45,818 nt of DNA from Gammaproteobacteria bacterium. Its GTDB lineage: Bacteria > Pseudomonadota > Gammaproteobacteria > Acidiferrobacterales > SPGG2. Numbering within the stretch: position 1 is the first letter of the stretch; every line of letters starts with the position of its first letter. The stretch spans positions 1 through 45,818 of the forward strand of contig JAOTYM010000017.1 in the NCBI GenBank assembly GCA_029861845.1. The letters are read 5' to 3'. Shown here piece by piece: positions 28,113-36,552 of the stretch. The position numbers were made by a program, and so were the translations under genes. The notes beneath the pieces are model-generated. The model had not been told where the DNA came from and ran no database searches. It saw only the letters and a program-made list of their open reading frames with translations.

Positions 28113-29399
28113 CTAGGCCTGCAATAGCATGGCACCGCCCTGACCACCGCCGATACAAAGGGTGGCAACACCAGTTCCCCCACCTTTCCGCTTAAGGGTG
28201 TGCAACAGGTGCAACACCAAGCGCGCGCCACTAGCGCCAACCGGATGTCCGCAGGCGATGGCGCCACCCTCGGGGTTAAGACGTTCGATATCTATGCTGC
28301 CAAGAGGCTCTGCCATGTGCAACTCGTCGCGCGCATAGTCGGGACTCGCCCACGCGGCCTGACACGCCAGCACCTGTGCCGCAAACGCCTCGTTGAGTTC
28401 CATGTGCACAAGGTCCGACATAGCAACACCATGTCTTTGCAACAACTTGGCCACCGCGTGCGCCGGTCCCAGGCCCATTTGTCGCGGGTCTACGCCGGCC
28501 CAGGCGTGTCCCACGACTTCACCCATTACCGGCAGCTTATGTCGCTCCACCGCCGTTTCACTGGCGAGCATAAGCATGGCAGCGCCATCGGTGACCTGCG
28601 AGCTATTGCCGGCGGTGACCGAACCGTAACCACGATCGAACACTGGCTTGAGTTTGGCAAGCTTCTCGGGGGAGGAATTTCGACGCAGACCGGTGTCTTC
28701 AAAAAAGTGTTGGCCACGGGTATCGTAAAGCGTCGCTATCTCACCTCGCATATGGCCGGCATCGAAGGCGGCCGCTAAGCGCTCGTGGCTTTGCTGCGAA
28801 TAGGTATCTTGTTGCTCGCGCGTGATTGAAAATCGATGCGCCAACACCTCCGCTGTTTGCCCCATCGAAAGTTTGACCAACGGATCGCTCAGGCCTAACA
28901 ACAACGTAAACACTGGTTTCAGATAGGCGGGGCGAATGCCAGCCATCGCCTTGAGGCGCGCGAACCCAGTGCGCGCACGCATAACGCCAGCCAACCAAGT
29001 GACCATGGCGGCGTTCCACTGCACGGGGGCGCGACTCATCGCCTCTGTACCGCCAGCCAAGACGATGTCAGAGTAGCCTAGCGTGATGCGCTCACTCGCC
29101 GAGGCAACGGCTTGCAGACCAGAGGCACAGTTACGTTGCACCGTAAATGCCGGCACCTGTTCGCCACAACCGAGGCGAAGAGAAATGATGCGCGCGATAT
29201 TGGCTTCATCTGGCGCTGGGATGACGCAACCGACGATAACTTCGTCGATGGCAGAGGGGGCAAACGGCATGCGCGCAAGTACCGGCCGACCGGCGGCCAG
29301 TGCGAGGTCAGCCGCACTAAAGGGCCCGAGTTTACCCTCGGCACGAAGGAACGGCGTGCGTGCGCCATCGACTACAAAGACTTTATTAGTCACCACCAA
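28113..29399 (-). CDS. fadI: Acetyl-CoA acyltransferase (beta-ketothiolase, FadI-like)
   Basis: This thiolase cleaves 3-ketoacyl-CoA to acetyl-CoA and a shortened acyl-CoA. Its 428 residues contain the nucleophile Cys91 (RNCASGLQA), the NEAFAAQ motif, the GHPVGASGAR histidine, and the C-terminal CIGGGQGG cysteine. The extra helical region with DPLVKLSMGQTAEVLA is typical of FadI rather than FadA. The start is TTG 29399 or GTG 29396/29393, 5-11 bases after AGGAGG. It precedes fadJ in one operon. Confidence 0.9.
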   Translation of the reverse strand: MVVTNKVFVVDGARTPFLRAEGKLGPFSAADLALAAGRPVLARMPFAPSAIDEVIVGCVIPAPDEANIARIISLRLGCGEQVPAFTVQRNCASGLQAVASASERITLGYSDIVLAGGTEAMSRAPVQWNAAMVTWLAGVMRARTGFARLKAMAGIRPAYLKPVFTLLLGLSDPLVKLSMGQTAEVLAHRFSITREQQDTYSQQSHERLAAAFDAGHMRGEIATLYDTRGQHFFEDTGLRRNSSPEKLAKLKPVFDRGYGSVTAGNSSQVTDGAAMLMLASETAVERHKLPVMGEVVGHAWAGVDPRQMGLGPAHAVAKLLQRHGVAMSDLVHMELNEAFAAQVLACQAAWASPDYARDELHMAEPLGSIDIERLNPEGGAIACGHPVGASGARLVLHLLHTLKRKGGGTGVATLCIGGGQGGAMLLQA

Positions 29400-29441
29400 T
29401 GAATCCTCCTGTTGGCTTAACCGCTAACATGGGGTGTACCC

Positions 29442-29447
29442 ATTATA
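29442..29447 (-). promoter_or_regulatory. Candidate -10 box for fadI-fadJ
   Basis: A perfect TATAAT on the minus strand lies 43 bases upstream of the fadI start in the 125-base gap to fadE. No good -35 was found at 16-18 bases, so the promoter may be activator-dependent or this may be chance. Confidence 0.35.
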
Positions 29448-29524
29448 ATTCAACGGCCGTGGTTTTCGGAATGCAAGGACTGCGAACAAGATAGGTGTGG
29501 TCGTACCCAAGCACGTGCTTTCGG

Positions 29525-31987
29525 CTAGAACCCAGCCACGTCGGCCCGCTCGACGGCAGAGACTAGGGTAGTGCTCGCCGGAAAGTCATCCACTTGAATT
29601 ACTCGATGGCGAGCCTCGAGGGCGGCACGAAGCCGGTTTGCTTCGTCATCATTGAGGACCCCTAGGCGCAACGCGTCACCGATTAGCGCATCATAATCAC
29701 GCGTCACGAATGCCTGGCTGTCGAGCGCACGGTGAATCTTGCGTTCTAGGGGTTCGGCGGCAATCACTTTTGGCAGCGCGTCTTCTAGGCGACCGATAGG
29801 CTCATTTAGATCTTTCGGTATGTAGATGCCCTTGGTGAGCCGGTCGCGGGCATCCGAGGGCGCTAGCAGCAAGCTCGCCACTTGGTGCCCGAGCCTATCG
29901 CTAGGTACCCTAAAGCGGCGACCGAAGGGGAACACGAAACGACGTAGCAGCCAAGCCATGGGCCGATTAGGAAAGTTTCGAATTACGCCATCGAGTGCCT
30001 GTTGCATGCGATAGAGTGCGTCCTCGCACACCCATTTCACGAGCGGCAAATCACTACCGGGCCTATTCTGGTCCTCGAAACGCTTGAGCGCGGCGCTCGC
30101 CAGGTACATGTAACTCAAAACGTCTGCCAGGCGACCCGAGATCTTCTCCTTGCGCTTTAAGGCGCCACCCAACACAAACATGGCAACGTCGGACGTGAAC
30201 GCAAAGGCCGCACTGACGCGGGCAAGGTGTTGATAGTAACGGCGGGTGGGTCCGGATACCGGCGCCCACGCGATGCGGGCACCGGTCATCCCTAACGACA
30301 GGGCGCACACCGCACTGCTGATGACATGGCCAACATGACCAAAGATAGCCTTGTCGAATGTCTTGGACGCCCGGCCTAGGTCTGTATCAGCCACTGCCTG
30401 CAACTCGCGGTAGACGTAGGGGTGACAGCGAATCGCGCCTTGCCCATAAATGATAAGCGAACGCGTCATGATGTTGGCGCCTTCGACCGTGATGGTGATG
30501 GGTAGGCCTTGGTAGGCACGCCCGAGCATGTTGGCCGGTCCCAGGCATATCCCCGAACCGCCGTGCACATCCATGGCATCATTGATAACGCGACGCATGC
30601 CTTCAGTGAGGTGATACTTGACAATAGCGGAGATCACCGACGGATTCTCACCCGCATCTATTGCCTGCGCCGTTAGTGTGCGGGCTGCGTCCATCATGTA
30701 AGTGGTGGCACCGATGCGGGCTAATACTTCCTCGACCCCCTCAAACCGACCAATCGGTAACCGGAATTGCCGGCGTACCCGCGCGTAGGCACCGGTGACG
30801 CGGCTGGCGACCTTGCCGCCGCTGGTACCCATGGCCGGCAGCGAAATACCACGCCCAGCTGCCAGCCGCTCCACCAACATACGCCAACCCTGCCCGGCGC
30901 CGGCAGCCCCACCGATTATCCAATCCACGGGGATGAATACGTCCTTTCCACTATTGGGACCGTTTTGGAACGGGACCCCTAGGGCATCATGGCGCCGGCC
31001 GATGGTGATACCAGGGGTATCGGTTGGGATTAGTGCCGCCGTAATGCCGGCATCCTCTTGGTCGCCCAACAAATGTTGCGGATCGTAGAGCCTGAACGCC
31101 AGGCCCAGTACGGTAGCGACCGGTCCCAGGGTGATGTAACGCTTTTGCCAGTTTAAGCGGATCCCAAGCACGTCGGGTCTACCGCCAAAATCACCTTTGC
31201 ACACCACGCCCTTGTCGGGCATGGCACTGGCGTCACTGCCGGCCTCGGGGCTGGTTAAGGCAAAACAAGGGATCTCCTGCCCACGGGCGAGACGCGGCAG
31301 ATAGTGGTCTTTTTGCCCCTCGGTACCGTAGTGCAACAGCAGCTCCGCCGGACCCAGTGAGTTAGGCACCATGACCGTACTGGCCACCGCAATACTGCGG
31401 CTGGCGAGCTTTACCACGACCGTCGAGTGGGCCAGGGCCGAGAATCCAAGCCCGCCGTACTGTTTCGGGATGATCATGCCGAGGAATCCTTGTTTGCGAA
31501 TAAAACGCCAGACCTCGGGGGGTAGATCTTGCAGCTCATGCGTGATCTGCCAGTCGTCGACAAGCTGGCACAGCTCTTCCGTCGGCCCGTCGATAAACGC
31601 TTGTTCTTCATCAGAAAGCTTGGGCGCGGGTACCGCCAGTAGCTTCTTCCAACGGGGTCGGCCACTAAAGAGGTCCGCGTCCCACCACACCGTGCCCGCG
31701 TCCATGGCCTCACGCTCCGTGGCCGACATAGTCGGCATTATGTCGCGAAATGCCTCTAACAAGCGGTCACTGACCAATTTGCGGCGAAGCAAGGGGACAT
31801 TGAGGGCGATGGCCAAGAGTGCAAATAAGACAGCGACAACGCTGTAACCCACAGAAACGCCGTGCCCGAGACCATAGGCCGCCAGCACCAGTGCCACCGC
31901 GGTGGTCCACAGATAGAGGGGCACCGCCAGATAGGCCAACAGCCACGCCCCAACAAAACCAATAGCAATCCACAGTAGAAGATTCAT
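29525..31987 (-). CDS. fadE: Acyl-CoA dehydrogenase, FadE type
   Basis: FadE catalyses the first oxidation of beta-oxidation. From ATG 31987 (GAGGA 6 bases upstream) it is 820 residues, like E. coli FadE (814). It starts with two to three hydrophobic segments (about 1-55), which attach it to the membrane. The acyl-CoA dehydrogenase core follows, with FALTSPEAGSDA, the FAD-binding segments and VEGANIMTRSLIIYGQGAIRCHPY, then the FadE-specific C-terminal domain (about 500-820). A GTG at 32029 is in frame but lacks support. It is upstream of fadI in the same direction. Confidence 0.94.
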   Translation of the reverse strand: MNLLLWIAIGFVGAWLLAYLAVPLYLWTTAVALVLAAYGLGHGVSVGYSVVAVLFALLAIALNVPLLRRKLVSDRLLEAFRDIMPTMSATEREAMDAGTVWWDADLFSGRPRWKKLLAVPAPKLSDEEQAFIDGPTEELCQLVDDWQITHELQDLPPEVWRFIRKQGFLGMIIPKQYGGLGFSALAHSTVVVKLASRSIAVASTVMVPNSLGPAELLLHYGTEGQKDHYLPRLARGQEIPCFALTSPEAGSDASAMPDKGVVCKGDFGGRPDVLGIRLNWQKRYITLGPVATVLGLAFRLYDPQHLLGDQEDAGITAALIPTDTPGITIGRRHDALGVPFQNGPNSGKDVFIPVDWIIGGAAGAGQGWRMLVERLAAGRGISLPAMGTSGGKVASRVTGAYARVRRQFRLPIGRFEGVEEVLARIGATTYMMDAARTLTAQAIDAGENPSVISAIVKYHLTEGMRRVINDAMDVHGGSGICLGPANMLGRAYQGLPITITVEGANIMTRSLIIYGQGAIRCHPYVYRELQAVADTDLGRASKTFDKAIFGHVGHVISSAVCALSLGMTGARIAWAPVSGPTRRYYQHLARVSAAFAFTSDVAMFVLGGALKRKEKISGRLADVLSYMYLASAALKRFEDQNRPGSDLPLVKWVCEDALYRMQQALDGVIRNFPNRPMAWLLRRFVFPFGRRFRVPSDRLGHQVASLLLAPSDARDRLTKGIYIPKDLNEPIGRLEDALPKVIAAEPLERKIHRALDSQAFVTRDYDALIGDALRLGVLNDDEANRLRAALEARHRVIQVDDFPASTTLVSAVERADVAGF

Positions 31988-32392
31988 AGCGTCCTCAAAT
32001 ACCACCTCAAACCCGGTGTTTAGCGCCACTAACGGGCCCGATTGGTCGATTTTACCACTTTAGATTAGAAGGCCTCACGGCCAAGGAGTTTCGGCGCGTG
32101 TAATCAAGCCGAAACGAGCACGATCCTAAGTTATGGATACGATCAAGAACCTGACACAAGTCATTGATTATCATGCACAAACATAATCGATTAATAAATT
32201 CTATCAAAAATTTGAATGACACATCTCATATGTTAGCGCTATCGTGCGCGCGTTGACGCTATCGACGCAAGGAGAGCCATCACCCAGTGCCGATTCGCCA
32301 CGCCCCAGGCATTTCGGACCATCGCGCTATTGCTTCGCAATGCGGTTGGTTTGGTGCTCATTTTTCAATTAGACCTGAACCAGGAGAACCCA
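31988..32392. promoter_or_regulatory. Divergent, AT-rich control region with inverted repeats
   Basis: These 405 bases separate leftward fadE from rightward KAS III. They include an 8 bp inverted repeat with a 12-base spacer (GTTTCGGC 32088-32095, GCCGAAAC 32108-32115), about 100 bp upstream of fadE, and a TAATCGATTA palindrome (32184-32193) in an AT-rich stretch (about 32150-32240). The first is a plausible operator for fadE; it does not match the E. coli FadR consensus. GTTT/AAAC arms recall PsrA sites but the spacing does not fit. No gene is seen. Confidence 0.45.
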
Positions 32393-33448
32393 ATGCGAAC
32401 ACTCAAAAATCCCGGTTATATGTATACAGCAGGACATTCGCGCCTCATCAGCACCGGCGTATTTCTCCCGGAAGAACGGATTACCTCGCGGGAGATTATG
32501 CAACAGTTCGATTCTAAAAATCGGTTCAACATACCTTTCGACTGGCTAGAACGCACCACCGGTATACGCGAACGACGGGTGGCGCCACGGCACTTAAAGC
32601 CTTCCGATCTGGCCGCCAAAGCGGCGACGGAGGCCCTGGAGCAGGCTGGTCTCCGACCCAACAAAATAGATGCTGTCCTCTATGCCGGCGTCGATCGTGA
32701 CCATCTCGAACCAGCGACTGCACATGTAGTTCAACACAAAATCGGTGCAGCAAATGCCATTGCTTTTGACATCTCAAACGCGTGCCTAGGGTTCATGAAT
32801 GCGATGCATGTAATGGACTCCCTGATAGCAACCGGTCAAGTTCGTCGAGGCCTTGTGGTCACAGGAGAAAAGGGGCACCCCTACACACAAAAGGCGGTGC
32901 GGTGTCTCACCGAAACTACAGACCGTAATAGCTTTGGCTCTCTCTGGGCTGGTTTGACGCTTGGAGATGCTGGCGCAGCCGCGATCATGGCACCGAAACT
33001 TGGCCCTGATACCGGGTTCATGGGTTTTGCCGTACAGTCCAAGGCGGAGTTTCATGAGCTTTGCGTCTGCGGCAATTCGGGAGACGATAGCCCTTTGACA
33101 ACTAATGTCAGCAAAATCGTCAAAGAAACCACCAAACTGGTTGGACCGATGTATGAAGCCTTGATGTGCAATCACCTAAAATGGAAACCTGAGCAGCTCA
33201 ATCGATACATTCCACACCAAGTAGGGCTCAGATCGGTAAGAAAACATGCCGAGGTCGCTGGTGTACCCGTAGATAAAGTGCCAGTATCGGTAGATTCATT
33301 AGGTAATATCGTTTCGGCCACCATTCCGGTAAATCTGCAGTTGTTATCGAGAGACCATAAACTGCAAAATGGTGCCAAAATCTATCTTTCTGGGACCGGG
33401 AGTGGAATCTGTCTAAGCCAGGCAGGACTGGTATGGGACGCGGCATGA
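32393..33448 (+). CDS. Beta-ketoacyl synthase III family enzyme, OleA-like
   Basis: This 351-residue thiolase-fold enzyme has the Cys-His-Asn triad of the KAS III/OleA group: Cys131 (ISNACLGFMNA), His275 (YIPHQVG), Asn305 (DSLGNIVSATIP), with TTGIRERR near residue 56. Comparison from memory shows closest agreement with OleA: LEPATAHVV, FDISNACLGF, the GLTLGDAGAAAIMA segment and a C-terminal ISGTGSG-like LSGTGSG. OleA condenses two acyl-CoAs; FabH uses acetyl-CoA and malonyl-ACP. No oleB, C or D lies nearby. AGGAGA precedes ATG 32393. Placed between beta-oxidation genes and a membrane regulator, it could make a ketoacid-derived lipid signal; the substrate is unknown. Confidence 0.82.
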   Translation: MRTLKNPGYMYTAGHSRLISTGVFLPEERITSREIMQQFDSKNRFNIPFDWLERTTGIRERRVAPRHLKPSDLAAKAATEALEQAGLRPNKIDAVLYAGVDRDHLEPATAHVVQHKIGAANAIAFDISNACLGFMNAMHVMDSLIATGQVRRGLVVTGEKGHPYTQKAVRCLTETTDRNSFGSLWAGLTLGDAGAAAIMAPKLGPDTGFMGFAVQSKAEFHELCVCGNSGDDSPLTTNVSKIVKETTKLVGPMYEALMCNHLKWKPEQLNRYIPHQVGLRSVRKHAEVAGVPVDKVPVSVDSLGNIVSATIPVNLQLLSRDHKLQNGAKIYLSGTGSGICLSQAGLVWDAA

Positions 33449-33504
33449 TGGCAGAATCTGCTCGGTCATCAGGCCGCTTGTAGCCAGATAGACGTTGATG
33501 TTGA

Positions 33505-33567
33505 GCGCCAATGGCTAGCCCGGCAAACCGCTGGGCATTGGCGCCCAAATGGCTAGTGATGAGATGA
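33505..33567 (+). promoter_or_regulatory. Inverted repeat and possible leader ORF before the regulator
   Basis: GCGCCAATG (33505-33513) and CATTGGCGC (33536-33544) form a perfect 9 bp stem just upstream of the regulator. AATGGCTAG occurs twice (33510-33518 and 33548-33556), so an 18-codon frame from ATG 33511 starts with the same MAS as the regulator. Its TGA at 33565-33567 overlaps an ATG at 33564. It could control translation of the regulator. No Shine-Dalgarno precedes the leader ATG, so it is tentative. Confidence 0.35.
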
Positions 33568-36140
33568 ATCCGTATCTACTTAGTTTGCCCGCCGCTATTG
33601 CCTTCGGCCTCAAGCTGGTCTTGGTGCTTTATGCCCAAAAGTCCCCAGTACGCAGTAAACAAACGCGGCTGTTTGTGTATTTTATCTTTGTCCTGGCGCT
33701 GCAAAATATAATAGAGATCTCTGGTTTCTTTGCAACGCATAAGGGCATAACACCCTTATTTGAGGGTTTCGCTTACTTCGCGGTCAGTATCGTGGCGATA
33801 GCGCTGCTCCTCCATCTCGCGCTATCGCTAGTAGCCCGCGAAGACCAGCCGCAATTGCCATTAGTGGTAGGTATATATAGCTGCATGGCGTGTCTGCTTG
33901 TGCTTCTCCTGTTTACGCCATACCTCGTTACTGGTTTCGCGCCATTCAACTACGGTTTCTCAAGGGTTCCGGGGCCTCTGTACTTTTTGTTCGAGGCTTA
34001 TGCGATTTTGGCCTTGATATTCGTTATTGGATTACTTCTATATGGCTCGCTAAAACAAGCTACCAGACAACAACGGGCCAAATGCCAATTCATGCTGTTT
34101 GGTATGCTGCCGATGGCGATTCTAGTGATCGCCACGGTGGCTCTGCTGCACTTAGACATTCGTTGGTTTAATAGCACTGTCACTTTACCAATAGCGATTA
34201 CGTTCTTCCTTATCGTAACTGCATATGCAACACATCAGTACCGATTGTTTGATATTCAGTTCTATATCCCTTGGTCAAAGGTCAGGAAACATAAGACTGC
34301 ATTCTATCGTCGCATTCGCGGGATGATCGCCGAGATTGCTGACCTCCCCTCCGTCAACGAAGCAATTAACAGGCTGGCTCATACTTTGGGCTGTCCGGTC
34401 GCGCTCCTTGCAAACGACGGCACTGTAATGGCGGTGGCAAATGCAACTGACCGAATGCTCCAGGTTCCGCAAGAAGCGCTGTTCGAATCAGAAAGTATCA
34501 TCGTCACAAACGAGATTGAGGACGTTCATCCTGAAAGCCATGCGGTCATGAAACGCCACGGTGTCGCGGCGGTTGTTCCGTTCTATCCACATAGCCGCAA
34601 TGCATCAGGTTGGCTCTTGCTCGGCGATTCGTTCAGCGAACAGGTCTACACACCGCTCGATTTCCGGCTTGTCGAGGAACTGTTCGACAAGATGGCGGAC
34701 CTGTTTCTGGACAAACTCTTGACTATGCGGGCGCAACTGGCAGAGGCGAATAGGCAACTGCGCTCAATGCAACGCCAAGTCGAGAAAACCGAAAACATAC
34801 TTGTACCCTTGCAATGTGAAGTTGAAACGCTTCGCCGCGAAAACATCTGTCTACTCAAAGAACAACGGGCGGATAGTCTGGGGCGTAGGCGGGCGGAGAG
34901 CTCGGTAAGAGTACTCGCGGCTACCGTCACCCTGCTCGCACGTGATAAACCTATGTGGCACCGCTTGCGCCAACACTTTCCACAAACGGCCCGTTTTGTG
35001 GGGCCAGATTCGATTGGCTTCAGACGCAAAAGCCTACCCGACGTCTTGGTTGCGCAGGTTGAGTCCAGCGCATCGGTCGCAAACAACAAGCTTTTGAAAC
35101 TTGCTACCGAAAATCGTGGCCGGCTATCGATCCTGCTATACGGGTCGGCGGCAAGCGAGTTTGCTTTCAAGCACAAACGGGAGTTGCGCGGCTCACTGAT
35201 TCAGCTAATGCCAAGGGAAGTCACAGGCGAGGCCTTAGTACGAACCGTCCACGCAATGGCTGAATTGCGTAAGACAGTTGCCGCTGTTCAGGATCCGAAT
35301 TGTCCACTGATCGCCCGTAGCCAGGTGTTTTCGCATTCGCTATCCGAGGCGCGCCGGCTGGGCGGCCTCATGGAACTCGTTCTCATTTCAACCACCGATA
35401 TTCAACAGGCGGTTGCGCTTGCAAACTACATGTACGAGGCCAGCGACCACCGAGGTAGGCTCAATATATTGCGGGTCTCCGAGTTGGAACAGACGATCAA
35501 CGACGGCGACGATTTTGCTTTGCCACTCGATGATTGCGAAAGCGGGACACTAATGATCGATGATCTTTCTGCGGCGTCCGGCGTTACTCTCGACAAGCTA
35601 CTTGCGACGATAACGCAGGAGAATGAAACGCGTGTAATCGCCGCATGCAGCGGTGATGCCAGCGAGATCGTGACTCGAGTGCGGGCTATCAATAAAAAGT
35701 GTCACCCGCTGCGTCTCGACGTACCAAATATGCGTGAACGAAAGGCTGACATACAATCGCTGGTCCACTACTTCACGCTGCAATTTAATTTACAAGCAGG
35801 TTGTGAACATTATCTACGCCAAACCGAAGTCGACGAACTCATGGCCGAAGAGTTTCCGGCTAACGTAAGCGCGTTAAAGGCCTCGGTCTTCCAACGACTG
35901 CAATCGAAGCAGGGACGACCCCTCGGGGCGGCAGATATCGATTACGATGTCACAAATAAATCCTTGGATGAGCACGTAGCTGAGTTCGAGGCACGTCTAA
36001 TCGCGCAAACTCTCGAACGCTGTGATGGGAACAAGTCCAAAACGGCACGACTGCTCGGGCTGCGGCCGAATACGCTGCATTACAAATTGCAGCGGTATAG
36101 ATTGTCAGGCCCCAAGAAAAAACGCGAACGACCAGACTAA
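33549..36140 (+). CDS. Seven-transmembrane GAF regulator with degenerate NtrC-type ATPase and Fis HTH
   Basis: This 863-residue protein combines a sensor and a DNA-binding part in one chain. Seven hydrophobic helices (about 9-29, 40-60, 72-95, 103-127, 143-166, 181-202, 210-229) resemble histidine-kinase 7TM sensors. A GAF-like domain (about 258-390), a coiled coil (about 390-440) and a possible receiver-like region (about 480-575) follow. Then comes a sigma54-activator-like AAA+ fold (about 587-785) without Walker A (VLISTTDIQQAV) and without GAFTGA. Walker B-like GTLMIDDL and the MRERKADI segment remain. The C-terminus (about 805-853, GNKSKTARLLGLRPNTLHYKL) is a Fis-type HTH. Loss of ATPase motifs means it cannot be a normal sigma54 activator. 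Start is ATG 33549 or 33564. Confidence 0.8.
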   Translation: MASDEMNPYLLSLPAAIAFGLKLVLVLYAQKSPVRSKQTRLFVYFIFVLALQNIIEISGFFATHKGITPLFEGFAYFAVSIVAIALLLHLALSLVAREDQPQLPLVVGIYSCMACLLVLLLFTPYLVTGFAPFNYGFSRVPGPLYFLFEAYAILALIFVIGLLLYGSLKQATRQQRAKCQFMLFGMLPMAILVIATVALLHLDIRWFNSTVTLPIAITFFLIVTAYATHQYRLFDIQFYIPWSKVRKHKTAFYRRIRGMIAEIADLPSVNEAINRLAHTLGCPVALLANDGTVMAVANATDRMLQVPQEALFESESIIVTNEIEDVHPESHAVMKRHGVAAVVPFYPHSRNASGWLLLGDSFSEQVYTPLDFRLVEELFDKMADLFLDKLLTMRAQLAEANRQLRSMQRQVEKTENILVPLQCEVETLRRENICLLKEQRADSLGRRRAESSVRVLAATVTLLARDKPMWHRLRQHFPQTARFVGPDSIGFRRKSLPDVLVAQVESSASVANNKLLKLATENRGRLSILLYGSAASEFAFKHKRELRGSLIQLMPREVTGEALVRTVHAMAELRKTVAAVQDPNCPLIARSQVFSHSLSEARRLGGLMELVLISTTDIQQAVALANYMYEASDHRGRLNILRVSELEQTINDGDDFALPLDDCESGTLMIDDLSAASGVTLDKLLATITQENETRVIAACSGDASEIVTRVRAINKKCHPLRLDVPNMRERKADIQSLVHYFTLQFNLQAGCEHYLRQTEVDELMAEEFPANVSALKASVFQRLQSKQGRPLGAADIDYDVTNKSLDEHVAEFEARLIAQTLERCDGNKSKTARLLGLRPNTLHYKLQRYRLSGPKKKRERPD

Positions 36141-36144
36141 CAGA

Positions 36145-36501
36145 CTATAGGACATTCTCGCGCGGAGACGCATTGGAGCGGGGATCAAGTGGTTCGAAGT
36201 TGGGATGGGTGCGGTAAGCGAAAATCGCGCCCGCGATAGCCGAGGCCATAGTCTCTCCCCAGGCCTGAACTTGTGGGCGAACGCCAACATCGCACCAAAA
36301 CAATCGGCCTTCTTCGAACCGTCCACACAGAAAATGCACACCGTTAGGCAACAGCGTCAGCGCCGCGTTGACATCACGTGAATATGGTTGAGCTCCATCC
36401 GCGCCGGCTGGGCGGCCTAGATAGTGCTCGATGAGCATATCGGCCTTGGGTCCAGGTTTACGCAATCTTCGGCGTATTTTCTCTCGCAGCTCAGGCGTCA
36501 T
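36145..36501 (-). CDS. Hypothetical protein
   Basis: I do not recognise this 118-residue protein. It starts at ATG 36501 with AAGGA at normal distance; the frame is open to 36579, but that part overlaps the FadL start and lacks a ribosome site. The N-terminus is basic (REKIRRRLRKPGPKAD) and the middle has a hydrophobic LTLLPNGVHFLCGRF strand and a WGETMASAIAGAIFAY helix. It is soluble by appearance. It is convergent with the regulator (4 bases) and divergent from FadL. Confidence 0.6.
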   Translation of the reverse strand: MTPELREKIRRRLRKPGPKADMLIEHYLGRPAGADGAQPYSRDVNAALTLLPNGVHFLCGRFEEGRLFWCDVGVRPQVQAWGETMASAIAGAIFAYRTHPNFEPLDPRSNASPRENVL

Positions 36502-36552
36502 GGTGTTCCTTAATATCTCGATACGCCATAGATTGCAAGCTACCGCTAAACG

